NCBI GenBank assembly: GCA_034509735.1
Contig: JACGWO010000005.1
Coordinates: 20,387,264-20,451,263 of the forward strand
Direction: 5' to 3'
Source of the DNA: Sesamum alatum
Lineage: Eukaryota; Streptophyta; Magnoliopsida; Lamiales; Pedaliaceae
DNA: 64,000 nucleotides
Shown: positions 1-11,216 of the stretch, piece by piece
How the letters are laid out: every line of letters begins with the position of its first letter
Position numbering within the stretch: the first letter of the stretch is position 1
Made by a program: the position numbers and the translations under genes
Notes under the pieces: model-generated
Database searches by the model: none
Told to the model about the DNA's origin: nothing
Seen by the model: only the letters and a program-made list of their open reading frames with translations

Positions 1-408
1 GATACATTCTATTTTTCTTTGAGTAACAAGGCAAAGGGTGCATTCCATTATTTTTTTAATATTATAATGTGTTAAATGATATCATTACATTAAAAGAAAT
101 ATTACTTATAGTAATGACTAATTATTATGATTAAAATTGAAAAGGCATGACAAATACTAATTAATTATGGTTTCACCACGACTATTAACCTTTATTTTTG
201 CAAGCGAGGCCAATACATTAGCCACAACTAAAAATCATAGAAAATAATTTGACTATAGTTAAAATCATGGCAAAGGTTAATTTACCTGATAAAAATTTAA
301 TTTTTTGTATCAATTTTGTTTGACTGTGGTGGATAGATTATTACTAATAACATTATTTTTTGTAGTGTTCTATACCTAAAATTTTGAATATATTTTTAAG
401 TGCATGTG
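1..408. repeat. Copy 1, left piece, of a dispersed AT-rich segment; no gene
   Basis: There is no credible reading frame. The stretch around 335-408 matches 19540-19615 in the same orientation (shared words such as TAACATTATTTTTTGTA and CCTAAAATTTTGAATAT). It continues at 5110 after the copia element is removed. A CACTA-type MITE terminus in reverse orientation (TAGTG at 363-367) appears to lie inside it. It is one of three copies of the segment in the window; see arm A and arm B. Confidence 0.6.
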
Positions 409-712
409 TAACAAATGAAACAAGGAAAAAAAATTTATTTCTTGACTTAACAGTGACAAAGCCACAATAACACTAGAGAGGAGAAAATGTTTATTTCCTT
501 GTGTACAACTCATGAGTTACAGGTGCAAATTATAGAAGTGAAATGACAACAAATTTCCTAAAGTTACTCCAACAATTAAGTAGAAAATGGTGTAACCAAT
601 GAGAGAAAGATCTGCCACTGTTGACTAAAAAGTATTTAACTAAGTAAACAATGAGCCAAATGAAAGATATCAGAAACAGGGAATAACCCATGTGATGCAC
701 TAACTTTTAGCA
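409..712 (-). repeat. 3' LTR of the copia element
   Basis: This 304-bp repeat matches 4807-5109 with scattered substitutions and small indels. On the minus strand it starts TGCTAAAAGTTAG and ends TTTGTTA, so the terminal CA expected of copia LTRs has decayed or the end is off by two bases. It directly follows a purine-rich tract. Confidence 0.88.
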
Positions 713-724
713 CCCCTCTTAGTG
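713..724 (-). other. Polypurine tract of the copia element
   Basis: On the minus strand the sequence AAGAGGGG abuts the TG that opens the 3' LTR. This is the usual place and composition for the plus-strand priming site of reverse transcription. Confidence 0.7.
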
Positions 725-836
725 CATTCTTACGGTCAATTATTTTAAGTGCAATTCGATAATATTCAAATTTAGATTTTTACAATGCCTTTGTGAAAAT
801 ATCTGCGACTTGCTTCTTGTAGATATACTCCTCATT

Positions 837-2235
837 TCAATCTCTTGTTCTAGCACCTTCTCCCGAATATATTGATGACGAATTTCTATATGCTTTGTTA
901 GCCATGGAAGACTGGATTGAAGGAAGTTTAATAGCACTCTCATTATCCCATCTAATTTGCACTGGATAATCCACCATGTAAAACATATTTTCTACTAATC
1001 TTTTCTGCCAAACACATTCTTGTGCAGCTATAGTTGCTGCTACATATTCTGCTTCGGGGGTGGACAAAGGCAACAATCACTTGCTTCTTGCTACACCAGG
1101 ATTGATCCTGTGCTAAAGCAATAACTTGAATTGAGTGCCTATCATTTGCATTTCTTCCCCAATCAGCATCACTAAAGCCACTTAACCGAAATCCTTCATT
1201 TTTCTTATACAAAAGACCATAATCAAGAGATCCTTTATGTAGCGCAAAATTCTTCAAGCTGCATCCAAATGAGAGGTTCTTGGGTATTGCATGAATTGTG
1301 AGACCACACCAACAGAGTAGGAAATTTAAGGCCTTGTGTTGGTTAGATATATCAAACTACCAACAAGTCGTCGAAATCGCTTAGCGCCTTTTAACAGCTT
1401 TCCATTATCTTTCATCAGCTTGAGATGTGGCTCCATAAGAGTGGCTTTATCCTTTGACTTTCCCATCAAAAGGCCACAATAGATCCTTCGCATAGCTTTG
1501 AGAGATGAAAATATCCAGCATCTGATCTTTCTACCTCAAAACCAGGAAAACAACTAACTTGACCTAAACTTTTCATTTCAAAACGCATGGACAAGTCATT
1601 TTTCAACATAGAGATTTTTGCTTCTTCATTGCAGGTAATGATCATGTCGTCCACATACAGTAGGACTAGTAAATGCATATCTGATTCTAATTTGATAAAT
1701 AAACTAAAATCTGCATTCGAGACTTTAAATCCATAGAAAATAAAATATTGAGCAACTACACAATACCAAGCACGTGGTGCTTGTTTAAGACCATAAATCG
1801 CCTTCTTTAGTCGACAGACATGATGTGGAGACTCCTTAGACATGTCCCCTTAGGTTGCTCCATAAACACTTCACGGTCTAATTCTCCATAAAGAAATGCA
1901 TTCTTTACATCAAGTTGCCACAACTTCTAGCCTTTAAATGTAGCAAGCGCAAAAGTAGACCTTATTCCTGTCATTTTTGCAACTGGAAACGTCTCATCAT
2001 AGTCCAATCCATAGTTTTGAGGAAAACCACGTGCAACTAGTCGAGCCTTATATCTGTCGATTGTCCCATCCAATTTCTTCTTCAGATAGTAGACCCATTT
2101 ACAAGTAACAAGGTCATAATTTTCAAGCCTGGGGACCAACTCCCAAGTCCGATTTCTTTGTAAGGCTTCTATTCCATCTTGCATTGTTGCTTGCCACTCT
2201 GGACTATCTTTGGCTTCTTCATAACTTACCAGTTC
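837..2235 (-). pseudogene. Broken copia reverse transcriptase and RNase H region
   Basis: This is the polymerase that copies element RNA into DNA, followed by its RNase H. Reading down from 2235, the RT begins with a WKWVY-type region (CKWVYYLKKK), then KARLVARGFPQ, then a motif A segment with LDVKNAFLYGEL in another frame near 1880-1920. KAIYGLKQAPRAWY and the catalytic LLYVDDMI follow near 1640-1800. RNase H follows with SGFSDADWG (about 1150-1180) and, after a frameshift, STPEAEYVAA (about 1040). At least three frame changes break the region. The catalytic YVDD is still present, but no continuous product is possible. Confidence 0.9.
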
Positions 2236-2479
2236 ATTTGTTTTTGTTGCTCCTGTGAAGAAACATGAGGTAACAATACATTGATTTAATTGTACCTCAT
2301 CGTCTTTAAGGTAAGATGGTTGTCTTCTCTCCCTTGCAGATCTCCTTTCGACTTGGTTTTCGTTAACATCTGAGATGTTAGAAGTGGGACAAGAGTCATC
2401 ACTTGGAGCTTGCTCATCATTCTCAGGAAGTAACTATAAGCTTTTCGAATTTGCATTAGAAATATTACCTTGGATTGCA

Positions 2480-3300
2480 TTCTCATGGGAAGATTAATAA
2501 AAAGACACTTCATCAAACACTACATCTCTAGAAGATACAAACTTCTTTGTTTCTGGGCCATACACCACCGCCCTTTCCTACATGATCATAGCCAACAAAG
2601 ACACATTACTTTGCTTGGGGCAAATTTAGCCCAGTTAGCTTTTGGAATGTGAATGTAGCAAATGGAACCAATATCCTAAAGTAATTTACATTTGGCTTTA
2701 CATTATATAGAATCTGAAAAGGCGATTTTTCCTTACCTAGCCACTGAGTAAGCGGTTTATTACATGACAAGCACATTGTACGGCTTCGGCCCAAAGCTCT
2801 CGAGGGAGATTTTAATCATGCAATCAAGAAAGGTTCATAGACACGAGGCCAATTTTCTTTCAAAAAACATCATTTTGCTAAAGGGTATCCGGACACGTCA
2901 TCTGTCTTTGAATACCATGATCATTGCAAAACTAAAAGATATCATTTGACATGAACTCACCTCCATTATCATTACGCAAACACTTGATTTTCTTTCCAAA
3001 TTCCTTATCTACAGTGTCTTTGAAATTCAACAATCACTTTTCTCTTTCAAGAATTTTACCCAACAATACCTTGAGAAGTCATCCACCAATACCATAGCAT
3101 AACGAAATCCACTATAGCTTGGTGTTTTTGTTGGTCCCATCAAGTCTGTATTGACTAACTCAAACCTGGTGAAATTGGTGATTCGATGATTTCTGGAACG
3201 ATATGATTTGCTAAATTGACATTCTTGACAAATTACATCCTCACGAACCTCCTGCAAGATGGAATACCTTCCACCAACTTCATCAAGAAAATCCGATGCA
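2480..3300 (-). pseudogene. Broken copia integrase
   Basis: This is the integrase that inserts the DNA copy. The N-terminal part (about 3027-3257) shows a zinc-finger end (CQECQFSKSY as ICQECQFSK) and the first catalytic aspartate in LVNTDLMGP, followed by VLVDDFSRYCWVKFLKEKS. The middle (about 2800-3020) is full of stops and frameshifts, so the second aspartate is not in a readable frame. A later segment (2606-2794) carries the typical GKEKSPFQILYNVKP stretch. It is clearly derived from a copia integrase and clearly non-functional. Confidence 0.85.
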
Positions 3301-4688
3301 GCAATTGATAGCCCAAGTGTCCCAACCGAGCATGCTAAATTGTTTCTTCATCTGTTTGGCTTGTCTTCTTGATATAAGCTTCTCATGCAGACATCACAAA
3401 CAGAGATCTTCTCTTGTCTCCAGTGAACACAATGCCAGCAGCTATACTGTTTAGATTTTCAAGTATCTTTACATTATTTGGACCAAACAGAATGTGTTTC
3501 CCGCAACTACTGATTTGAGATACTGAAACTAGATTTCTTTTCAAACCTGGAACATAAAAGACATCATTCAACTTTACCGGCTTAATGTTGTTTGAGCTTA
3601 TCTCCGCAACTCCTTTTGTTACTGGATAAGTTGAATTATTAGTAGTGACAATCACCCGTTTTCCATTATGCTGATGTAGCTCTGAGAATAGTAAGTCATT
3701 TTCGGTCACATGATCAGAGCAACCTCAGTCAATAATCCACTCATACTCATTGTCTACGTGGTTAAAAAGGGCTTGAGCTGGTGGTTTTGACTCAATCGAC
3801 CTTCAACCACTTCTATGGTGAAGCATTGCTCCCATTTAAGTTGTTTATTATCTTCACTTTCACATGCGACATTTGCTTTGGAGAGCTTCATACGATAATT
3901 CTTCTTTATGTGCCCCGGCTTCCCACATCTATAACATTTTACAACATTGTTATTATGTGAGTTACCTCCAACATTTCTTTCTGCACTTGAGCCATTTTCA
4001 TTATTATCGTTCTTGGTCAAAGTATTCTTTTTGTTGAATTTTCCTTTTGATAAGAGAACGGAATTAGGTTCTGAACTCCTAGCCGTTTGCTTTGCTAGAG
4101 CCTCTTGGTTCGAAAGCATATTTTCTAGCTCTTCCACTAAAGGTTGGTGGACCATCTTGAACAGAAATAATAAAGGGTGTGTACTCCTTCTTCAATCCAT
4201 GAATGAGAAATTGGTGCATGCCTGCTTCACCGATTTTCTCATTTGGATCTAATTCTGAAATCTCAGCACAGATATTTTAACTTTCCAAGAAATATTTAAA
4301 AACTGGCATACCTCCCTGTGTTAGCATTACCAATTTATTTTCCAATAATTGCAATCTTATTGCATTCTTCTTAGTAAAGAGCCTTTCAAGTGTCTCCGAA
4401 ACTTGTTATGGGGAACTAACGTCACGAACATGATCAATGAACTCTTTGCTAATTGATGTCCTCAGGAAAAAGAGAGCTTTCCCAGACTTGATCTTCCATT
4501 TTCGTTGTGATTCAACATTTTCTATAGTATCTGCAGGAATTTCGAATCAACACCATCAACTAATTCCCACAGGCCTTGACCTTGTAGATAGTTTCCATAC
4601 ACATTCTCAAGTAATTGTAGTTTGTGCCTACAAGTTTCTCTACACCATATTCTGTAGTAGAGTTGTTTCCTGTATTGGACATTTTCAT
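3300..4688 (-). pseudogene. Broken copia gag, protease and GAG-pre-integrase region
   Basis: Gag forms the particle shell and protease cuts the polyprotein. A start codon lies at 4682 (or 4688), after the primer site. The reading frame breaks within about 100 bases. A CCHC zinc knuckle occurs near 3925 as CYRCGKPGHIKKNY, with the last cysteine replaced by tyrosine. The protease active site is at about 3722-3730, where the expected D-S/T-G reads D-stop-G (TGA at 3725-3727, minus strand). Downstream, FYVPGLKRNLVSVSQ (about 3520-3570) is the typical copia protease/GAG-pre-integrase stretch. Confidence 0.88.
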
Positions 4689-4791
4689 ACTACAGAATAA
4701 GAATTTCCTCTCAACTACTAACCTCCTTCAACAAGAAAGAAACAATAGCTTGATAGACAAGAAGGAAAGTGTTGAATCAGAACCTCAACGA

Positions 4792-4804
4792 GGCTCTGAT
4801 ACCA
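4792..4804 (-). other. Primer binding site, initiator tRNA-Met type
   Basis: On the minus strand TGGTATCAGAGCC lies two bases inside the 5' LTR. This is the well-known plant copia primer site complementary to the 3' end of the initiator methionine tRNA. Confidence 0.92.
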
Positions 4805-4806
4805 TA

Positions 4807-5109
4807 TAACAAAAGAAACAAGGAAAAGGAATTCTATTTCTTAACTTAATAGTGAGAAAGCCACAATAGCACTAGAGAGGAGAAAATGTTTATTTCCTTG
4901 TGTATAGCTAATGAGTTACAACTGCAAATTTATAGAAGTGAAATGCCAACTAATCTTCGGAAGTTACTCCAACAACTAAGTAGAGGATGGTGTAACCAGT
5001 GAGAGAAAAATATGCCACTATTGACTAAAAAATATTTGATTAAGTAAGCAATTAACCAAATGAAAGACATCGGAAAAACAAAACAAGAGAAATAACCTAA
5101 CTTTTAACA
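4807..5109 (-). repeat. 5' LTR of the copia element
   Basis: This 303-bp partner of the LTR at 409-712 starts TGTTAAAAGTTAGG on the minus strand and ends next to the primer site. It would hold the element's promoter. I did not identify a clear TATA box in it. Confidence 0.88.
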
Positions 5110-5619
5110 GTGTGTTGGTTCCAAAAAATAATATGGTACTAATATAGTTGTTTTTTTTAATGCACTTTGATTTTGTTGCATTATGGTAAATGTTCTTTCC
5201 GTCGCCGCTCCATTTGGAAATTAACTTATTTATAGTTAAATAAAAAATCATAATTTAAAATGGAGAAGTAATACTTCTTCATTTTCATTTTAATGGATCT
5301 CTATTAACTGAACACGTTACTTTGATAGGAGTTGAAATAGAGAAAGTTTGTTTGCATAATTAGATTATTATCCTAAAAAGTAGTTAGTCATGTGGGTTTT
5401 AATCAAGAGAATTAATTCTCTGTTAAGAAATTGATTATTATCGAATTTGTTGTATCGAAAATTTGGGACAAGAGTAATTGCTAGTCTCAAAGAGTGAAAT
5501 ATGACTTGATTCTCGTAGTTATAAGTCTATAAAACAAACAACTCCGGGATAGTCTGATTATTGCCCTTTGATGCTTAAGTTAGGTAAATTGTAAGAGAGA
5601 TATGATAGAATATCGTAAG
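5110..5619. repeat. Copy 1, middle piece, of the dispersed segment; no gene
   Basis: This is collinear with about 20490-21300 in arm A, with shared words including TTGCATTATGGTAAATG, GGAGAAGTAATACTTC and TTATTGCCCTT. It lacks the Mutator-like MITE found at 20522-20867, so it shows that element's empty site at about 5190-5200. It ends at the GTAAG target duplication of the Tat element. Confidence 0.75.
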
Positions 5620-6104
5620 TGATCCGGGTAGCAGATAGCAATCTCTGGTGACATTTGGAATCAGCGATCTCCACATGACACCTGGAAAGTATGGGTACCT
5701 GAGAAGAAAGCAAACGTGAGCCTAGCCGGGATCGTCCCCGGTGAAGACCCTCCGATGCTTAAGTCAACACAAGTTCGAGATGACAAATATGCTATCTAAG
5801 TAGGAGTGTAGGTCGAATGCTATCAATAAATCTTACCATTAATGCAGTGGAACAGGAGTATTTATAAAGTCAACTGCATGTACTTGCCTGGTCCACGTGG
5901 CGTCATCTCAAGGCTTTAGCTGTCAGGAGACCAAGGGTCTAGATCCCGGGTCTTCTGAGCGGGTTTTGGGTCGCGTATCTCAGGTCGGGTCGCGGGTAGC
6001 AACCCGACTGTGTCATACGCGGGTCATCGGGCCCATGTGCAATTTTGGCCTCTTTTTGAGGGTATTTATGTCTTTTTAGCATAAATGGGGCATAACCCCT
6101 ATCA
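5620..6104 (-). repeat. 3' LTR of the Tat element
   Basis: This 485-bp repeat is highly similar to 16322-16775; the partner lacks about 30 bp around the GC-rich stretch near 5960-6000. A minus-strand TATA box (TATAAATA, 5859-5866) lies inside, as in the other LTR. The flanking GTAAG is at 5615-5619. Confidence 0.93.
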
Positions 6105-6273
6105 TTAGTCCCCTACTTCTGCTAGTGTAATTTTTTGCACTAGGAGAAGTAAAAAAACAAGCTCGTTAGATGCCTTTTTAACTCGTTTCAATCTCCACCG
6201 TCCAATTTTGCCCATGTGTCTTCATCTTGGCCACCCATCATTGGCACGCTTTTCGAGGCCAGCTCCTTTTGCT

Positions 6274-6281
6274 TATAAATA
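6274..6281 (+). promoter_or_regulatory. TATA box for the antisense gene inside the Tat element
   Basis: A perfect TATAAATA lies on the plus strand, 176 bases before the likely start codon at 6457. It is outside the LTR and points against gag-pol transcription. By position it would drive the opposite-strand gene. Function is inferred, not shown. Confidence 0.55.
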
Positions 6282-6456
6282 TGAGTGATGCCCTAGAAGC
6301 TTTCCATTTCCTCCTTGCTTTCAGCGACCCGCCCTCAGCTCCCCTCCGCGCGCGATTCCTGTCTTGGTCGCCATCTTCCTCGAGGTACGCTCACGGCCTC
6401 CTCTTAATTTTTGCCATCGCTTTTCGTTAAATTTTGTGCATCTTCCTCTTGCCTCT

Positions 6457-9400
6457 ATGTCGTCTTCTGAGTCGAGCTCCGCCTTGGATTCTTCATCCTC
6501 GAGCTCAGGGTCGATGATGACCTCGCCGTATTTGGGTACAGGGCCGTATCGTCCTGTTGCCAACCTACGATCGGGGCCGCATCGCCCTACAGATCTGCAA
6601 AAGGGGTCGCGACCAGCGACCGCGACCTTGGTTCCCTCGGGTCGTTCTGCCGGGGTCGCGGTCGCGACTGTAAGTTCGTCAGACGCGTCTGATGATTCTG
6701 ATACTCCCACCATTTCTAAGTATCTAGGTATGATGGAAAAGAGTCCATGGGCTGGTATTGTAAGCAACTTAAAAATTTCCGTTCACAAACGGAAGGAAAA
6801 ATATTTTATCCCACATGATTATGAAATTTTAATTCCTCGCTCTTTCGATAGAATGCATTGTCCGCCTCAAGGTTTTTGCCCCTTTTCAACGGTGCACTTA
6901 AATGCAGGCCTTCAATTTCCCTTATCTCATCCGGTAGAATGTATCTTTCATGGCCTAGACGTTTGTCCCATGCAGTTATCTCCTAACTCCATTCGTCATA
7001 TACTTCTCTTCGTTATAATAATGTGGCATCATCACATTAGTCCTAGTTTTGATAACTTTTGGTCGTTATACTCCTTTACTACCTCCACTAGGTCTCCTGA
7101 TCGCGGATTTTTTTATCTTTCCACTCGTAAGGAATGTAAATATCTAGATAAATTGAAATCAAACGTAGGTCCTTGGCGGGATATGTTTTTCTTTATTCGT
7201 CCTCCCCCTGGTCAAGGTTGGTCCTTCTGCTGTGTTGGCGCGTTTCGAAACCCGTTCCCCAGACTCGTGGTGGGGGGCTAGAAGGTGATCAAATAAAAGC
7301 CCTTACCTCTTACTAGGCTTGTGGATGGGCAGGTATTACCCTACCCGGACCCAGACCCAGACCCGATAAATACCCATAGTTGTTACTTATGTATTTTACC
7401 CAGACCCTACCCATAGAATATCCATTGGGTCTTATCCATTCTATACCCATACTAATTGGGTCCATTATGGGTCTTACCCATTGGGTCTTGCATTAAAACG
7501 AATAAACTAATCATACATGTTTCTTTGTAAATAATATCACAGAAACATATTACTAAATTAGTTTATTAAATATATTTAATGAACTTATTGTCAATAAATC
7601 AAATTAAAAAGTTATTTGAATTTTAATATGTGCAGATTGAATATCGTTGAAATATATGTAACGAGATTGACTTTGTTCAATTAATGAATTATATTAACCA
7701 ATTACACATCGACATAGATTCGATATAGGAACGTAAATTAAATAACCAATAAGAAAAATATATGAAAATAATATTTTAACTTTAGAATGATTTTTTTATT
7801 GATTTGAAAATCGGTTCAACTTTCATTTCACGAGTTTTGTACAATTTAAATTTGAACAAATTTTATTAGTACAATATATTAGTTTATCTTGACTTATCAC
7901 TTTACATTCACATTAATTTTATCAAAAATTTAATTCGCAGTTGTCACTACGAAAATAAAGATGAAAAACTCTGGCATTTTTTTTTTTCAAAATATCAATA
8001 CGTAAAAAAAAACTATGTACAAAATTAAGAATTTTAAATGACTAGTAAAATCGACTCGATTAATCTATTAAAAGTTTACAAGTTCAATGATTATAACTTA
8101 ACGTATATTTATGAATTTTTATAGTATTATGTTTTACCCATTCAAGACCCATACCCGTGGGTATTTTTGGGTCTAGGCCTACCCATACTCGAAATACTTA
8201 TTTCAATGGGTATGGGTCCGGGTACGGGTCTAATACAAAAGTAATGGGTCCGGGTCCGGGTCTATTATAAAAGTAATAGGTCCGGGTCCAAATAATACCC
8301 GTCCATTGACAGGTCTACTCTTACATATATGATCCAAAAGAACTTTTGGTAGAAAAGGTCTTGAAGCTCGTCCGGCTTTCTCCAGCACCCCTCCGAGTTA
8401 GGGGTTCGATAGGTGACTGATTCTTATTTGTGCTTGGATTTATTGCTTTATTTCCATAATTTTCTCATTCTAATAACTGTTGTATTATAGATTCGGTGGT
8501 CATGAATGCTCGTATCGCCCAGCTTTCACGAGCATTGCGCAGTGGTACCTCGGTGGTCGCTGGTCGTTCGTCGACACTTCTGCCACCCCGTATGTTCCAT
8601 CTCAAAATTCGTCCGACCTTCAGAGTTCGATTCCTACAACGGTCGCTGATGGTGGTGGACCCGTGATTGCTGCTCTTCTGGCCGAAGGTATTTCAATCCT
8701 TGCATTAGCACCCAATTTTGCTTAGCTTATCTTAATTGTTCTCCTTTGTGCGCTGCAGGAGTTGAGGTCGCTGCTAACGCTGAAGAGGTCGCTGTTGAGG
8801 TCACAGCGGATGCTGGTCCATCCAAGAAACGCAGGCGCAAACATAAGAAACATCGTAGCAAAGGCTCCAGCAAGTCAAGCAAACGTAGCCGATCGTGTTC
8901 TGAGCGTTGAGCTGCTAAGGACGCTGCTGAGGAAAAGGAAAACACCAAGCATTTGAAGGAAATGATGGTTTGGTGGAAGCAAGCTCGTGAGGAATTAAAG
9001 GCTCCGAGCAGTAGGACTGCAGAAATGTAGGGCGAGAAGTTAATTCCCGATTGGGCTATATCTGCACGAAGCTCAGTGTTGCGGTCTCTTGTAGGTCAGG
9101 ACTCTTAGGAGTTGTACAAGGCATGTCTTCTTGAACGCGATCAAGTCCTTCTTGCTCAGACTGCTCACACTCGCGTTGAGGAGCATATCGCTCACGTACT
9201 GACTCAGGTATGCTTCGTTTTTTTCTGTTCCATTCTTTCTATTTTTCCTCGACTTATCTTACATTTTTATTTTGTAGGCGATGACCTTCAGCCATGATCT
9301 CTCTTTGAAATATTCCATGTTCCACCACCAGAAGGGTGTCGCTGAGTTAAAGATTGCCGAGCTTCAAAAGGAGACTTCAGAAGCTCATCAGAAGGAGAAA

Positions 9401-9886
9401 GACATGTTTGATGCTAACGCTGCTCTTGAAGCCGAGAACGCTGATTTGAAGGCACAACTCCAACATGCTAAGGAGGCTACACAAGAGGCTGCAGCAAATG
9501 CTTTCTAGCGAAGGGGGGTCGATGGTGAGGTCGCGATTCGCGCCCGAGGAGTCGCTGAAGGTCGCGAGGTTTTTCTTTGTTCCAACGAGTACAAGAAGAT
9601 GATAGTTGCACACCGCCTGGCAGGTGCTCGAGACTTCCTTAAGACGCCCACTTTCAAGTTGGCTATTGATATCCAGTCTGCACGCTTCCTGAACGAGGGG
9701 TTCGACAAGTGTGTGTCTCAAGTGGATCACCTCAAGGGCTTTGTGGACGGTTTTGATCTTGCCCAGCTCGACCCTTACTTGGATGCTACGCTCCAACCAT
9801 ACCGAGACGAAGTTGCGCCACCGACCACCGTGGTGGATGAGTTTGAGGTGCTTGCCGCTAAAGTAGGGTGCCCCCTTCCCCTTTAG
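6457..9886 (+). pseudogene. Antisense extra gene of the Tat element ('putative gypsy type transposon' family), spliced, broken
   Basis: This gene lies between the element's pol end and 3' LTR, opposite to gag-pol. The start ATG (6457) opens a serine-rich leader. A globular domain follows (about residues 95-270) with IPRSFDRMHCPPQGFCPFS, FPLSHP and QLSPNSIRHIL, which I recognise as the plant 'putative gypsy type transposon' domain (Transposase_28). Reading continues across a hAT insertion (7314-8317): removing it and one copy of CTCTTAC restores an open frame. Later exons give a basic nuclear-signal-like KKRRRKHKKHRSK (about 8825), coiled-coil segments (9281-9508) and a conserved tail (9599-9886). 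A GT-AG intron is clear at 9208-9277. Stops near 7279, 8908, 9028 and 9508 and frameshifts show decay. The function of the family is unknown. Confidence 0.72.
7314..8317. mobile_element. hAT-like non-autonomous insertion, 1004 bp
   Basis: It is flanked by CTCTTAC (7307-7313 and 8318-8324), 7 bp and possibly 8 bp with one mismatch. The ends are imperfect inverted repeats: TAGGCTTGTGGATGGGCAGG at the left, and the complement of the right end reads TAGACCTGTCAATGGACGGG. Both subterminal regions are built from many copies of GGGTC/GGACCC words, while the centre is AT-rich with no coding capacity. TAG-start ends and about 8-bp duplications fit the hAT superfamily. Confidence 0.8.
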
Positions 9887-10289
9887 CGATCTCAGGACTT
9901 TGCACTTTTTGTCATGATAGACTTTTGTTAGGATGGACTTTTGTGGAGGTATACTTTTGTTGATAGAGCTTCTAGTGAGATCGCTTAGCCATCACCCCCT
10001 TTAGTACATTTTCTAGGGATATGGTTCTTCGATCTTATTCCTGTAACTATTGGTAAGACATGTCTTGTTGATTTTGGGTGTATAAACGTCACACACAGGA
10101 ACGCCTTGTAGCTATGGTCACCTTATGTACCTCGTAATGCCCTACGATCTTTTCTAGATCGCTTTATTTATGAGACTTGATTGCTTACATGTGATTCTTA
10201 TTTTGATTCGCCGTGTTGCATTTACCTACTATGGTCACTTTTTCGTCACTTGCATCGATCTTTCAGATCACTTTACACAATCTTTTTCG

Positions 10290-10910
10290 TATCGTTTTTA
10301 GGTGACCTTTTCAAGTCGTTTTGGGTTATCTTTTTCAGATCACTTAAGGTGATCTTGTTTCCGATCACTTTGAGGTGAACGATCTTTTTTTTAGATCGTT
10401 TTGAGCTGATCTTTTTCAGATTACTCCAATCATTTTCAGATCATTTGAAGTGATCTTTTTCAGATCACTTGAGACGATCTTTTCAGATCATTTTGAGGCG
10501 AACGATCTTTTTCAGATCGTTTTGAGGTGATCTTTTTTCAGATCACTTGAGACGATCTTTTTCAGATCGTTTGAGGTGATCTTTTTCATATCACTCGATA
10601 CGATCTTTTTTTTATCATTTTGAGGCGAACGATCTTTTTCAGATCGTTTTGAGGTGATCTTTTTCAGATCACTTAAGACGATCTTTTTCAGATCATTTTG
10701 AGGCGAACGATCTTTTTCAGATCGTTTTGAGGCGAACGATCTTTTTCAGATCATTTTGAGGTGAATGATTTTTTTAGATCGTTTTGAGGTGATCTTTTTC
10801 AGATCACTTGAGACGATCTCTTTCAGATCATTTTGAGATAATCTTTTTCAGATCACTTGAGGTGAACGATCTTTTTCAGATCGTTATGTGGTGATCTTTT
10901 TCAGATCATT
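10290..10910. repeat. GATC-rich tandem array in the 3' UTR of the Tat element
   Basis: The array has about two dozen units of 24-29 bp. Each is a variant of GATCTTTTTCAGATCATTT plus TGAGGCGAAC or TGAGGTGATC. Every unit contains the short inverted pair GATCT/AGATC. It sits between the end of pol and the antisense gene. Such arrays are a known feature of the hypervariable 3' region of Tat elements. Confidence 0.9.
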
Positions 10911-11216
10911 TAAAGATTTTACCTAACTCAAAAGTAAACGATTGCATGTATGAAATTAAATAACTCGACTGCGTTAAATGACCGTGAAATTCGAATAGCT
11001 TAATTGCATTAAACGATCTTTCCCAGATCTTTACATTTAATAGCCCTTCAAAAATTGAACTACTCACAAAAGGGATCTTTTTCAGATCTTGCTATTCGAG
11101 ATCTTTCACAGATTGTTTGCATGAAGTCCCTAGTGTCTTTCACAGACCTGCGTCTTGCTGCTTGGCACAAAAAGAGTCTTTTTCAGACTAAGTGCCTTCT
11201 AGTCGCGCGTCCCGAC

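Larger units (their letters stand above)
409..5109 (-). mobile_element. Degenerate Ty1/copia LTR retrotransposon
   Basis: Read on the minus strand the order is LTR, initiator-Met primer site, gag, protease, integrase, reverse transcriptase, RNase H, polypurine tract, LTR. The protease-integrase-RT order is diagnostic of Ty1/copia. Both LTRs are about 300 bp and clearly diverged. The flanking 5-mers are ATGTG (404-408) and GTGTG (5110-5114), a target duplication with one mismatch. The flanks rejoin to match the uninterrupted copy near 19.6 kb, which fixes the ends. Every coding domain is broken by stops and frameshifts, so this is an old, dead copy. Confidence 0.92.

Noticed and set aside
6321..6767. 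Minus-strand open frame of 148 codons
   Set aside because: It is the antisense shadow of the serine-rich start of the plus-strand gene.
10290..10910. CRISPR-like array
   Set aside because: Repeats and spacers are both variants of one unit, there are no unique spacers, and the context is a plant retrotransposon.
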